Assembly: GCA_902806575.1 (NCBI GenBank)
Contig: CADCXD010000008.1
Coordinates: forward strand, 1,240,001 to 1,304,000
Reading direction: 5' to 3'
Source of the DNA: Jackrogersella multiformis
Taxonomy: Eukaryota; Ascomycota; Sordariomycetes; Xylariales; Hypoxylaceae
Length of the DNA: 64,000 nucleotides
Part shown: piece after piece, positions 34,083 to 46,605 of the stretch
Layout of the letters: each line of letters begins with the position of its first letter
Numbering within the stretch: the stretch's first letter is position 1
Notes under the pieces: model-generated
Databases searched by the model: none
What the model saw: only the letters and a program-made list of their open reading frames with translations
What the model was told of the DNA's origin: nothing
Program-made: the position numbers and the translations under genes

Positions 34083-37000
34083 CTACAACCCCTCAAACAC
34101 CTCCGCGACGAGGCTCTCGAGCATCCTGAGGCCGTACCACTTGGCCACGCCCTGGTAGACGCCCAGCTTCTTGACGACCTCGTCCCTCTTGACGCTCTCG
34201 GTCCACGGGCCGCTGCACGTGCAGTGCTCCATGAGATCGTTCAGCCTCACGCTGCCGCACTTTTCGCACTTCAGGTCCTGTGTGCTCCACTCCACCACCA
34301 TCGCTTGCACGTCTGAGAGTAGTTTCTCCTCGATACGCAGCCTCTCGAGCTCGGCATCGCAGAACTGGCACCGCCAAGTCTTGGCGGCGGCGGCTTTGCG
34401 CACCTCTGCTTCGCTGTCGCCTAGGTCCGGTAGTAGGTTCTCGTCGCGGCATAGGTCCCAGTCGCGCGCGAGCGTGCACTCGGCGCAGCCCCATTGCGGA
34501 ACCTTTAAGCTTTCGCTTGGGTTTGCGAACGCGCCCTCTTTGCTGAACTCGCGCACCTCGAACACCGCGAGCAGCTCTTTTCTTAGTAATCGTGCCTCCA
34601 GCGTGATGTTTTTATCGAGCGATAAGACCTGCATGAGGTACTTGACGAGGTCAAGTACAGCATTGCGGTTGTTTGTGTTTTTGAATTGGCTACCGGGCAA
34701 AACTGGGAACGACCAATCGGACGCGAGTTCGGGGTGCAGGAGCTCGCGAGCCTGGGTTGAGACGAGAGTGCGGATCTCCTTCTTGAGTTGCCTCTCGAAA
34801 TCCTTAGTGAGGATCGTCTGTGAGCCATCGCCGTCGTCACCTTGAGAACCGTTACGTATTGGTAGTTGTGTGAGACGTGGCGTCGCATCGGGGGCTCCAT
34901 TCACCATCAGGGGGCGTTTGAGTTTGTGCATCAGCTGTATGAACTCAACAACCCAGTGCTGGAAACTATCCTGCAACCGAAGAGGGAGGAAAGTCTTCAT
35001 CTGCCAATTCATGACAGTCTGAAGGCTCTGTTGCTCAGCTTCAACGACCTCCTGGCAGGCTTTACCACCGTAGTTGAACTCATCGTACCATACAAGGTAA
35101 TCCCAGTACTCCTTTATTTCAAGGTCGATAAAGTGGAACAGTGGCTTGCTTTTGATGCTCTTCAATATGTACTGGCTGTATGCGTATGCGTTGCCTACTT
35201 CCGACTTCGTGGTTTGCAGGAGGAGTCGGTTCGCATTTGCAAATACGACTTGCGAGCCGACTCGGCGGAAGTCTGCCATAAGTTGTAGTAGAGCCTTGCG
35301 GCTCATCATCTGTACGTAGTAATGAAGCGCCCGGTCATACATGAATGAGTCAGGAGACTCAACCCATCGTACCAAGTGTTGGACGAGAATGTCGGCCATT
35401 GGACTCCCTTTGCAAGCTTCTGCCCACCAAGATTTGACCATCTCGCGCAGTACAAGGACGCCAGCATTGGCAAACGCCGATTCGGAATGAAGCATCTCAG
35501 TGCCATCTGATGGCGCGGAATCTGCCGCTGGGTTGAATGAGATTGAGTCTGAGCCCTCGAGTTCGTTGATTAGAGATGATGTAAGGATAGTGTTAATGGC
35601 GAGATTTCGAACTTCGAGATCAATGCAAACCGAAGCGTACGTTCCAGGGTTATTCGCCGATGGCATTGAGACGGTATCAAGGGGGCCTGTGACATCATCC
35701 TGTTCGTAGCCTGCATGGTCTGGCTTGGGGCCCGGTGACCACCATAGAACGACATTATTCAGCTGTAGACGACGGGCGTATGCGACGTCGATGAGAAATC
35801 TGGGATCATCGCGCTCCAGGTTACATAATGGTATGTTACCATACCTTGCCAAGGCCGTGAGGTGTAGGATCCACGATCCAAGATTGAGGTAATGTGAAAC
35901 AAGGCGTTTAGCGACAACAGATTGCCAGCCAAGGGGAGGGAGAGAGCTGTCTGCCTGGTCATACCGAAGGGGGAGAATGGGGAATTCCGCGAGAATAGGG
36001 ACATCATGAACAAGCAAGTTCTGCTGTGATGACTGGATAACGAGCATAAGAGGTTTTAACTCATCCTTCTTCATCTTCTTTACGAGATCACTGATCTCGA
36101 GGTGTGCCTTTCGTCTTGTTGTCACCTGAGTCACCTTAAATGTTAGTTTCTCCTGGTACGAAAAACATTCTTGCCAATTAGTGCCTGCTGCATCTTGTAG
36201 TCTTCTTGCAAACATATCGCCGTAGATCTTGGTGACATTAGGTAAGTCTTGGCCGGCGTCCCTAGTCTTTTGAAGGATGACTATATGGGCTTGGTCGCGA
36301 GTTGAGGAGAACAGACCGAATATCTGTCTCTCGCCCGCCGTGATATGGGATATATAGATGTACGCAAGCGGGTTCGAATCTAAGTAGGTCTTCGGTTTCG
36401 TGGGTTTCATTAAACCTCCAAGATCGAAACCTTGCTCTAACCCTTTCCCTAAGACACCAGGTTGGCTTTCATCAATGGTGCACATGTTCCCAAGCTGGAG
36501 CATGGCTCGCATATTGAGTGGAACTTGCTTCTCGTATACACCTTCTACGCTTGGGTGATTGAACAGCAATGTGAATTTATCCGCTTCGGCAAAGTAAACA
36601 TCTTCGGGCACGGTGATTTTGAATAGGTGTGTCGATGAGTGTCCATTGGGGAGAGTATGGTTGACCTGTTCGACCTCGCAGCCTTCAACTTCGATATCAG
36701 GTAAATCTTTGCCCTTGAGATTCAGAAACAACTGCCGCAGGACCTTGATCTTGAGGGGGTGAACCTTGGCATCGATCAAGACAAACGCAGTTACTACGCC
36801 AGGGTTATCTGTTCCACGGAGCTGAAGCAATTGCCACGTATTTCTATACGTGACTTCGGCCCGTTGGCGGAATGTCTGCTGGATATTGTTGTTCATATTA
36901 CCGCGGCGGTCTCCAAAAGATGGCGGCGACGGATTCGCGCTTGCTTCTGGATCTTCCACTTCTTCTTCTGGTACTCCAAGAACTCTGGATAGTCCTCCGA

Positions 37001-40000
37001 GGGGTTTGGCATCTCCTTCGGGAGTGCTGCAAAGGGGTCTAGATTCTCCTTTTCCGGCTCGGGGGATTTACGTTTGGTCGCTGTCGAGGTTAGCTGAGAT
37101 GCATTTATGGCTGCAGTTGTGCTCTTTGGCTTTAGGAGTCTAGCCCCAAAATCCTCAAGATCATCCAGTCTCGAGCCCGTAAGGTTTGTTATATCCTCCA
37201 AAGGGCCCTTAGTGCTCGCGAAGAGATCTGTCATTTTCTTCTGCTTCATCTTGTCATCCTTAATGTTGATCCGCCGCTGGAGCCAGTCCGGGTGTGGTAC
37301 TCTTGGGACCGGGTTGCGAACTTTCTGTAGCGCGGCAGGGATTGTGATCAATTTCTGGATGACGGAACCTAAACGATCGATATAATAGTTCCAGTCTAGT
37401 AGTGCCCTAGGATCTGTGTCGGACGGCTCCTCTTTGAGCCATTTCGTTAGGTATCTTCGCTTGATGTCCGTGTCAGCCGAGAAGATAGCAACTGGTATGG
37501 CGCGTTCGGTGACAGGAGCATTACGAGGTTTGGCGCAGATAATATACTTGCAGTTAAGGCCTTTGTCTTTGACCATCTGCTCGCCCAAAAACTCTGCTAA
37601 GCGCTTCGCTGTCGTAATAGATGTAGATTTCTGACTTCCATATTCTTCAAGAGTCTTGGACATGCTTCTGTTCTCGCAAATGAGATCGATGAGCTCCTCA
37701 TCAGCCAATGTTGAACCCTTGCTGTCCAGGACATCGAGCCACCTATTTGCGACCTTGGCTACCGCGGAGTAGCATTCTGTTAGGGTACTGCCTTCCAAGA
37801 AGAACTTGAAGATTTGCTGTTGGAAGATCTTGATAAGCTTCAGTTCACCTCTTCGCTTGACCTCGAATCCCTTGAGTTCAGCAAGGCTGCCGTCGTCATT
37901 AAAAACGGCATATCGTTTCTTCAAGTTCTTGTCTTCTTCCTTCGATGTCGGTAAAACCATAGCCTTGTAAGGGCCATCGACTTCAAAGAAGATCGAGTTG
38001 TCGCTATGAGTCTCATATTTGAACGTCTTTGGGTTCACCAGCGTCTGATACTGGTGGTTTGTGAACTTGGCGTGGACAAGGTGATTCAACATCACACAAG
38101 GATAGGAGATAGTACACTTCTTGCCATTCTTCAGCTTGAAGCCGAAGTTTTCTGGGAAAGTTGCTGGTAACATACACCAGATACCATCAGTATCCAGCTC
38201 AAGAGGTCGTCCAAGGCGCTCAACAAGTGACCTTGCCAGCTGGATGATTGTCGCGCCAGTTAGGCACGTCACACCCGCCATCTCCATAGAGTACCATCTC
38301 GATCCTTTTCGCATCACATAGCCATAGAACGAGTTGAGAATGACTTTGTGCGCAAGTTGCAGAGAGTCATAAAGCACAATCATTTTCTTGGCGGCCTCAA
38401 CTTCACCACTCGCTGCCCCAGAAGATTTCAGTGACTCAGTTTTGCCTTTCCAGACTTTCGCTTGTCCCTTGTAGTCGTACCGACGATCTCTGAAATCCTT
38501 CACAGTGTCGATGTAAAAAGGATTCTCTCGTTGGCAGATGATCGCCTCCCGAACAATGGTAGTTGTATCACGGATCTTGTGGTAGACCTTTTGACTGTAT
38601 AATTGTAGTCGTTTTCTTATGAGACCGGCTCGCTCGTCTTCTGGTAATTCCTGGAACGTTCGCATGGGAGAGTTGGGCCATTTGCCTGGGAATTTCTCAT
38701 TCTCGAGCGCATGTCGAATCATGTTGTACTCGTCTCGTTTGGCAGGCAAATACTCACCTCTCAAGCCCAGGGCATTCTTCTATCGCAAGTCTTCCCGGGC
38801 GGTTGAAATCACAGGCGGCGCAATCTGATTCTTCGATCATAGAGTCGGGCTGTAGTCGATTCGTTGTCATGATATTTGGGTACATGGATGCTACGTCCAA
38901 ATGATAAATCAGTGGTCTCTCGCTTCGATTGGGAGTCTCCTTGAGCTGCAACAGCTGTGAAGCGATCTGTTGTTTGATCTCATCGTAGTTTGTGACATCG
39001 TCCAGAGACTTCTTTTCCTCGATTTCAATCACGAATTTTAGTGCCGCATCCAGATCAACGAGCAGTTCATCAACAGCTGCCGGGTCGACGGCAAAGTTTA
39101 CTGGGATATCCGCTCGAAACACGCCTGCCTCGATACTTTCGACGTGACCGCCGACATAAGTCTCAGAATCAAGTAAGTGACCATCCCAGAATGCTTCCTT
39201 GGGAGACATGTGCTTATTCGGCAGTATGATTTCATGTTTGTATGCCTGCACCATCAACAGCATCTCGCACAGTGTTCCCGTTCCTTTCCGCAGTACGTCG
39301 TCGCCACCAAGGGGAAGAATTGTACATAATGAGAAGATGAACGGATGGATGTACTTCATGTACAGATAATAAGTAGCAACAGCATCTGAGACTGAGTATT
39401 CAGCCAGAGTCTGGGGTCTCTCGTTCGCATACGGTGTCATGAGCTCCGGGTCGAGTTCGTCTGGGTCGTAGCCGAGTTTAGCTACAGTGACAGCCTTCAA
39501 ACCTCGACTTCCTTGAGGTAAGTAGGAATCTCGGTTGACCCATGCTAAACAATCCATATGAACACCGTATGTGCATTTGTAGATATCCTCGCTGTCTTTC
39601 TTCCAGCCGATCTCGCGGTACATATCGATGCCATTGATGCTTGCTCTGGTTTCCACATATGGCCAGTCGAAAAAGTCACCGTTATAGGTGGCGATGACAG
39701 TTGGCCTTGCCTCCTTGACGTGTGAAAAGAATCGCTCGATCACACCTTTCTCGTTAGGCTCGTTGAAAATCATAAAGGGCCCAGGGTATTCGGGTTTCGG
39801 GGTGTACTCGAAATCGGAAATGTCTTCAGAGACAATATCTCGGTTGGTGATGAGAAAGCCCTGGCCATCGATCATATATGATATCATCATAATTTGATCT
39901 ATAGCGGCGTCGGGAAATTTGAGGGGAGCTTTGCAGGTCTCAATATCGAAGGCCATAACTACGGGATCTGCTTGGACGATATGTTCCTCATTAAGCGTTA

Positions 40001-40931
40001 TAGTGGTGACGCCATGTTTTACTTCCACGAAATACCACTTTCCTACTCGTATGTCTGACATATGTATTAGCCTAGAGAGGCAAAAGCCAATAACACAAAC
40101 TCACCCATATCAATCATTACTCTTACATGGTACGGCACGTCGTACTCTCTAATATCGACAACATATTCGCTAGCGTCCGCAAATGAAGCATTATGTCGTC
40201 TATCGTCTTCTCGTGAATCATCAAAAAGGTCGAAGCCCGCTTGCTCGCTGTCGACTAGGTTAGCGCTCGAGTACGAAAGCGTACTTCCTCTCGGATGGGA
40301 AGACCCACGCAGCAACCTCTGCATAAACATCAACCGTGCCCATGGACTTCTTGTTCTTTTCCGCTATTGGCATGATATCCCTCCTCGCAGTCATTAAGTC
40401 CTGCACATTTCTAAATCGCAGCTCGAGAAAAGTTCTTCGATATCCGAGAAGGTGGTTCGGCATAGACAGATCCTCCTTCTCAACCCTCCTGACGCTGCGT
40501 ACGACACCATCGCCGGGTACTCGCTTCAGCCATTCCTCGACCTCGCCTTCCCTCCCCTTTCGACAGGCGATTACGAAGTAGGGCTCGTACTCGACAGTCG
40601 CCTTGAAGGTCTGACCATCGTTCTCGATAAAATAGCAGTCTAGCGCCGCTCTACCGCCAGGGGTTCGGTCGTCGTCGAGTGCTACAGTCGTCGGTTGGAC
40701 ATTGACGAGCCAACCCTCCTTTTTTCTACCCGACTCATATCTGGCAAAACCCATGGACTCGTCAATCTGCTGCGCAAGAAGATTTCGCTCGGCTTTCTCG
40801 TCGGCCGATGTGCCCTCGGTGCGCCTAGTCGAGGCTGCAAAGGTTCGAGTCCGATTCCCGCCGTGGTAGGCATTCTTGCCGCCCCGGCGAGCAAAGCCCT
40901 TTTGTGGGCGACGTAAAGATGTGTTTGGCAT
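34083..40931 (-). CDS. POL2: DNA polymerase epsilon catalytic subunit (with three apparent 1-base deletions)
   Basis: Exons 40931-40309, 40247-40105 and 40054-34083. Adding one base at each of three frame breaks gives exactly 2,247 codons, the normal POL2 size. The 3'-5' exonuclease motifs are present: FDIETCKAP (about 39945), YNGDFFDW (about 39680) and YSVSDAVATYYLY (about 39390). So are polymerase motifs DVASMYPNI (about 38890), ILNSFYGYVMRKGSRWY (about 38320) and the Pol-epsilon form of motif C, ELDTDGIWC (about 38190). C-terminal zinc cysteine pairs lie at 34350-34490 and 34210-34275. It is the leading-strand replicative polymerase. Frame breaks lie at about 38794-38796 (CCC run), 38762 and 36915-36918 (AAAA run), coordinates on the plus strand. 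Between the first two, the expected GKTCDRRMPWAWRGEY is scrambled, which removes the third cysteine of the polymerase-domain iron-sulphur site (CAACDFNRPG...C). As POL2 is essential in fungi, assembly errors are the likely cause. Confidence 0.95.
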
Positions 40932-41631
40932 ATCGAACTCGGTAGAAAAAGGCCGGACTCGAGGATTCCCTCGCGAAAATATTAATTTCCTAGATTAAAT
41001 AAATAAAATTAATCGTCGCGAAGTAACGTCCGATGGGTGTCATTGGTAACGGCCAAACTTCAGAGAAGGTAATTGTCGGCAATTATCTTCGGAATTCGAA
41101 GGTTGCCTAGGAAAATAGTTGCCGCTGAAGAGTTTAAAGATCCATAGACTGGGTGTTTTATGTATGATGGATGTTGTGTTTGCTGTGTCTGTAATAGAAA
41201 GAATAGATATCCTATGTACCTAGGTAGGTAGGTAGTTACTGCGTACTAACAGGTAAGTACGAGGTAAGTACGAAGTATCGAACGAATTACAAAACCCCTG
41301 CACCTGCCCATCTATTAAACGCGAAACGCGTCTTGCATCAAGGACGCGCTTTCGTTGGTCGCGTAAGGTTCTCAGCTTTTTAAGTGCTTCGACTTATGCA
41401 TAATAGGATTCAATTGGCTTTAGTCTCATAAATGAATATTACAAATGGATCACCACACCAATACAAGCATATTAGCGTCATGGCTCCACTTTATCTAACC
41501 CGCGATTTTCATGTGTATCTAGGTACTGTACTACCTAGGTAAGTATACATAGTACCACCAAATATCGAACCGAACCGAACCGAACCATACAAATCTGAGC
41601 TCAAGCACTTTTGATCAAGCGCCAGCCCGCA
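40932..41631. promoter_or_regulatory. Divergent upstream region between POL2 and COX20
   Basis: About 700 bases separating two divergently transcribed housekeeping genes. Contains a GTACCTAGGTAGGTAGGTAG run at 41217-41236, imperfect direct repeats of GGTAAGTACGA near 41252-41280 and four tandem CGAAC units at 41566-41585. No defined operator recognised. Confidence 0.5.
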
Positions 41632-42249
41632 ATGGCGCAAGACAGCAATGAGCCGCCCAGGACGCGCAGCGGTTTTCCGAACGGAGCCATACCACCCTCC
41701 GAATATTTCGAGAAGCCCAAGGCCTACGAAACATTTCCCGGCTCTAATTCCCCAGGCCAAGCGGGCACAGCTACCGAAGAGCAGAAGAGCCCTTCGCGGC
41801 CCACGATCACCGATGCCGTCCAGACCATAAAGTCCGACGACTTCTTCAACGTGCACAAAATCCCATGCGCGCGCCAGGGCCTCATGACGGGTATTGGGGC
41901 GGGTGCCGCGGTGGGCATGGGTCGATATATCGTAGGAGGTATATGACCACGGCGCCCAAGCTCCTATCGTTCTTTGCATTTCGACGCGCATCCGCTAATG
42001 GCGTGTCCCTTAGGGCAAATCCCGAAAGCGACAAACTGGGCTTTTGGTGCTTTTTTTATCGGCTCCATAATCCAATGGGAATACTGCCGCATCCAGCGGT
42101 CGACGGAGCGCGCAAACGTGGCGCGAGTAGTCGAGGTCATAGATAAGAAGAGGGCCGAGAAGAAAGCACGGGCAGAAATATTAAAACAAGAAGCAGAAGA
42201 AAAAGCGAGGCAAGTTGCTACAAACAAAAGCTGGTATAGATTTTGGTGA
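41632..42249 (+). CDS. COX20: COX20-like cytochrome c oxidase assembly protein
   Basis: Two exons, 41632-41938 and 42014-42249, with a 75 nt intron (GTATAT...CCCTTAG), giving 180 residues. The N-terminal ~95 residues are polar and leader-like. Two transmembrane segments follow in the conserved COX20/FAM36A arrangement: HKIPCARQGLMTGIGAGAAV, then GRYIVGGQIPKATNWAFGAF and FFIGSIIQWEYCR. The C-terminus is a charged helix rich in Glu, Lys and Arg ending SWYRFW. COX20 is an inner mitochondrial membrane chaperone that holds newly made Cox2 for assembly of complex IV. The start is the first good ATG; an upstream TTG in frame is unlikely to be used. Confidence 0.87.
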
Positions 42250-42662
42250 GCCCATCCAACCTATGGGAATACTGAATAAATATTGCCCTTGCTACTATAC
42301 TATACGAGTCTTGGGTATGTTGTCGTGCCCTTGTGCCGATACTCGAAATCCATGCATCTCTATAGAAGTTGATATTTTGGATAGATTAGGCTCTCACATA
42401 GTATAGCATACAACAGTGCTAAATCGAAAGCAATGTAAATTAGGTAGCTTGCCATACGAATAAAGAAAAGCAAATGAATCTCAAATAAAAATCGCCTTTC
42501 AGTCATGTCGACCATTTCGATGTCATGATCTGCGCCAGAGCTACCCAACGCCGTACCAATCCATTATAACCAGTGGTGTTCACATAACGCCGAATCGTAA
42601 AAAGGTGGTATTCAAAAAGGAAATCCAAAAAAGACAAGTGCTATGAAGGTCGTGCCTCGGCA
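42250..42662. other. Intergenic between convergent genes
   Basis: About 410 bases between the 3' ends of COX20 and the disordered protein gene. No gene seen. Confidence 0.6.
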
Positions 42663-43751
42663 TCAAGTCGTGACCACAGTACTTAGTTCCGCATCCGAGA
42701 AATGTACCCGTACCATCGAGTGCTGTCTATCCAATTTCGCGGCGCTACCCAGTTGTTGTCGGCGGCGCTGATTCCTCTTCGCTCTAGCTTCGCTCTCTTC
42801 GCGCTTCTTATAATCGGCGAGCTGTTGTCTTCGCTTCTGTGCCCGGGCATACGCTATAGCGGGAGTTGGCTTGAAGCCGATGCCGTTGATACCGGTACCG
42901 TCGTCATCCTTATCCTCGGGGTCGTAAACTGTAATCTCATCCTCGTGCCACGTAAGTGCGGCACGAATAGGGTCGACAATAATAGACTCCTCTTCAGCGG
43001 AGGTCTCTGTCGCCTTTCGCTTCGCTAGAGGAGGGGTGCCTGCTCGCTTTCGATTGCGCGACTTAGACTCGGACAGTCGATTGATAGATGGGTACGACTT
43101 CTGCAAGCGACCGGATCCTCCACTCTTTATTGTTCTAGCAATAGCAGGATCTATACCTGTCTGTAGTTCAAAGCTAGGAGATTCATTGAGCTGTTGGATG
43201 GAACTAGGGTCCGTCGTATCGGCGTCTCCATTTAGCCCCATCTCACCGGTGTCGATGTCTCGGTGGTCGGGCAACTTGACACGCTTACGCGATGCCCCGT
43301 CATCATCGTCGAGCTGCATGCCATCGGCAGACATGCTGCTGCTGCTACCGCCATCAAAGTCGAAGATGGGTAGTTCTGGTGAAAATCTCGGGTTGTTGAG
43401 ACTAAGTTGGGGGCTAATCTCATCCGCTTCTTCAGTAGATCCGATTCCTATTCCCGTTCCCGTTCCCATAACAACTGTTCCATCGGCTTTGTCCTTGTGA
43501 ATTACCCCGCCCCCACTTCCAAGGGCCAGTTCTTGGAACTTCTGAGCAACCTTGCTTCGAGGGCTACTGTTGCCATCTTCGGTGGTTTCATTGAGAGGTC
43601 TGTCAACAGTTATAATAGTCGGAGGTTGAAAAGAGAAGGTCGGGTTGGATAGACTAGAAGTGCCAGGGGATGGGTTGAAAATGCGTTGCTCGTTGATGAC
43701 ATCGCTGCGCTTGCGCTTAGGTGTCTGCTTAAGCGGTGATGATTCAGCCAT
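42663..43751 (-). CDS. Conserved fungal protein, disordered, probably nuclear
   Basis: Single-exon frame of 362 residues from MAESSPLKQTPKRKRSDVIN. An upstream in-frame Met adds 11 residues. It is mostly low-complexity, with Gly repeats (GTGTGIGIGSTEE), acidic and Ser runs, and basic nuclear-localisation-like clusters (PKRKR, KSRNRKRAG, LAKRK). The only ordered, conserved-looking part is near the C-terminus: ALTWHEDEITVYDPEDKDDD, GTGINGIGFKPTPAIAYARA and a coiled, basic QKRRQQLADYKKREE segment. I recognise this C-terminal pattern from uncharacterised proteins of filamentous ascomycetes but know of no function. A role with chromatin or RNA is a guess from composition only. Confidence 0.75.
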   Translation of the reverse strand: MAESSPLKQTPKRKRSDVINEQRIFNPSPGTSSLSNPTFSFQPPTIITVDRPLNETTEDGNSSPRSKVAQKFQELALGSGGGVIHKDKADGTVVMGTGTGIGIGSTEEADEISPQLSLNNPRFSPELPIFDFDGGSSSSMSADGMQLDDDDGASRKRVKLPDHRDIDTGEMGLNGDADTTDPSSIQQLNESPSFELQTGIDPAIARTIKSGGSGRLQKSYPSINRLSESKSRNRKRAGTPPLAKRKATETSAEEESIIVDPIRAALTWHEDEITVYDPEDKDDDGTGINGIGFKPTPAIAYARAQKRRQQLADYKKREESEARAKRNQRRRQQLGSAAKLDRQHSMVRVHFSDAELSTVVTT

Positions 43752-45397
43752 AGATGCTTTAATAGTTGGAGATACGAGCAGCAAAATAGTTGATTTGATG
43801 GCCTTTTCTCGAAATGAAAGCTTTCAAGTATCAAAGTCGGTCATCCATCTGGAGAATGAAGATGATAATAATGATAATCGTGATGATGATGATTTAGTTG
43901 TGTATATATTTTGAGCTTGAATATTATTTTGTCCCGTCTGAATATTGAATGTGAAGCAATAGTGAATAGCGGATTAACCTAAGTACTAACCTAAGTACTT
44001 AGGTCGAGGTGCACGAATCCATGTGTGAGTTGGAATGGAGAATTAGCGAGTCCTATAAGATAGATGTGACCAGTAATACCTGCCTACCAGCCTACCTAGG
44101 TGGCACCTGGGCACCTATGCACCTTCCACCTACGCACCTGCGACAGTACCCAGGTATGCTACTAGGTAGGATAGGTAGGAGGTAGATAGGCAGGTACTTC
44201 CACGTGGATAATAGCCACGCAGGCCAAAGCATGTAAGTTTGAGTTCCTTGATATGCCGCCTCTTGCCTAATAGGAAATGGAGTATGATAGGGCTAGGATA
44301 ACCATTGGTCCCAAGGGTGTTCTTTGCTTTGAGTGGCAGGTTCACCCCAGCTAGTTTTAAGCTCAATACCTAAGTTACCTACCTGCATCCATGTGGGTAG
44401 GCATTCTTATCGATATACCTATTACTCTGTCAAGAGGGTTATCCAGGTGTGTTTCCAAGTGTATTGCCCACAACTTTCCAAGAAGGTATCTTCAATATTA
44501 TATCAAATAAGTGACTAGGTAGCTCCATTGTAAAGAGGTAATAAGATTATGCCTGATACAACTTTCTGTTATTTTACGTTTTGCTTTTCATACCTTTCAA
44601 ACTCCTATTAGAACACCAAACTTGTAACTATTAAGCTACAAATTAAACACACGCATTTCTTAGCTACCCCTAGGTGCCATGTAGATTATTAATAGACTAC
44701 CTAGGTACCTACCTAGGTATCCATAGTGTACCTATGTAGATAATCAATTCTATAGGAATGTCTCCACATATCCAGTTTCCGGATCTTAGATGCGACTCTC
44801 TTTTTATTAGTCCATCAATTAAATGCATATGTACAGCCATCCCTACCTTGGAAGACGCCATAGAAAAGTAGAAGCATCGTAGCTACCAACCTAGATAGGT
44901 ACCCAGCTACCTCGGTGGAATGATGAAGTAAAAACGGAATCTATAATCCGCCTTGTATCACCGAATTACCCCGCCATCTCGCCGTGCGTGCTACCTACCT
45001 AGGTACCTAGAGGTACCCCGCCGCCATCTCATGATGCTCTAGCAGTTCTATGTAGGTAACAACCTACCTACCTACCTAGGGTAGATAGGTACCTAGGTAA
45101 CAATAAGTTAGCAATTAGTAGGTAGTTAACAGTTAGCAGATACTTGAACTCTTTAACTCTCTCCGTCTCTCCACACGTCACTTCAATGTTCCAAGGTTGT
45201 CTCGTGGTCTTCACATATAGCCTGAATACCAATGCTCGTGCAACTAAGACCGAGCATTCCCAATCTATTTCTTGTTTATTATTTAGCTACATTCCCGCCT
45301 TGATCTACCATTTCATTGTTCAAATCTCCAACTATCCCATATCCTACGATAATTACCTAAATCAGTAACAACAGAAGCAAACCACTAGTCTACCACC
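43752..45397. other. Long intergenic region rich in TACCTAGGTA palindromes
   Basis: About 1.65 kb with no convincing gene. Has a GAT/AAT microsatellite at about 43859-43893 and the densest set of CTACCTAGGTA elements in the window (44088-44200, 44697-44730, 44990-45110). The last ~250 bases are the upstream region of the epimerase gene. Confidence 0.65.
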
Positions 45398-46495
45398 ATG
45401 GCCGATGAGATCTCCTTTCTGCCCCTTGGCGCCATCATCCAATCCTTCAAGGTCGGAGGCATCGATATTGTTCAAGGTTTCCCGACCCAAGAGCTCTACG
45501 TCGAGCACAACAGTCCACACTTCGGCGCCACCATCGGCCGCGTCGCAAACCGCATCTCGGACGCTAAGATCGAGTCCTTGAACGGGGGAAAATCCTATAC
45601 GTTCGTTGCCAACAACGGACCTAACACCTTACACGGTGGAGACGTAGGCTGGGGTAAACGTGTTTGGAAGGGGCCGAACCCGGTGGGCTTGCGCAAGATC
45701 CCCGGTATCGAGGGCGAGCTCCAGGGCGGAGAGACGGTCGAGTTCACGCTGACAAGCGAAGACGGAGACGAGGGATTCCCCGGCGAAGTTGTTGTCAAGG
45801 TGTTCTATACGGCCGGTAAAGTCGTCGAGAATGGGAAAGAGGTCACAGTTCTTGGCCAAGAGTACGATGCCGAGCTCGTAGGAGGCGCCGAGGAGACGGT
45901 CATCAACATAACGAACCATTCGTACGATCACCTAAAATTCATCTGATCAGCACTAGAATACTATAAAATGCTGACTGACGTGAATAGATACTTCAATCTC
46001 TCGGGTGGGCCGACTATCGAGGGGACCGTGGTCCAACTTTCCACTAACTCATATCTCCCCCTGAGCGAGTGGGGAATTCCAACGTCCGGTCCGACTGCAT
46101 ACTCAAAAGTCGCGACAACTACCCCATTCACCCTAGGAGCCGAGGAGCCCGATTTCGATGACTGCTTCATCGTCGACCCGTCATCGTCGCCCAGCTCCGT
46201 ACCTATAGACACGCGTGCTCTCCCTCTAACCAAACTTGTCTCAGCTCACCACCCGGGAAGCAAGATCCATTTGGATGTTCTTAGCACCGAGCCCGCATTC
46301 CAGTTTTATACCGGTAAATATATCGATGTGCCGGCTGTAGGCGGTGCCCCTGCGCGCGGGTCGCGAAGCGGCTTCTGTGTGGAGCCAAGTCGCTTCGTAA
46401 ATGCTATTAATGTCGATGACTGGAAAAGCCAGATGCTACTCAAGAAGGGCGAGAAGTACGGAGCTCGGATCGTGTACAAGGCGTGGAAAGAGTAA
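45398..46495 (+). CDS. Aldose 1-epimerase (mutarotase) family
   Basis: Two exons, 45398-45921 and 45988-46495, with a 66 nt intron (GTACGA...GCTGACTGACGTGAATAG). The intron splits the signature NITNHS-YFNLSGG exactly as expected; 343 residues. Family landmarks: GATIGRVANRISDAKI, NNGPNTLHGGDVGWGKRVW with the substrate-binding His, NHSYFNLSGG with the catalytic His, DDCFIVD, and an Asp/Glu-bearing C-terminus (GFCVEPSRFVNAIN) containing the catalytic Glu. It interconverts alpha and beta anomers of aldoses such as galactose and glucose. There is no signal peptide, so it is cytosolic. It converges on the DNA ligase gene, 110 bases away. Confidence 0.92.
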
Positions 46496-46605
46496 TTTGC
46501 CGTCGTAGTAACCAGTAATAGGTAACTAGCAGCTTAACAGAGGATATGAACTGTACGGATATGCATTGAATTGCTATCATTAGTCGCTCAAACGTGAGCG
46601 AGCAT

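Noticed and set aside
34171..34845. Long plus-strand open frames antisense to POL2 and to other genes
   Set aside because: They mirror strong coding sequence on the other strand, have Ser/Arg-biased composition and no family resemblance.
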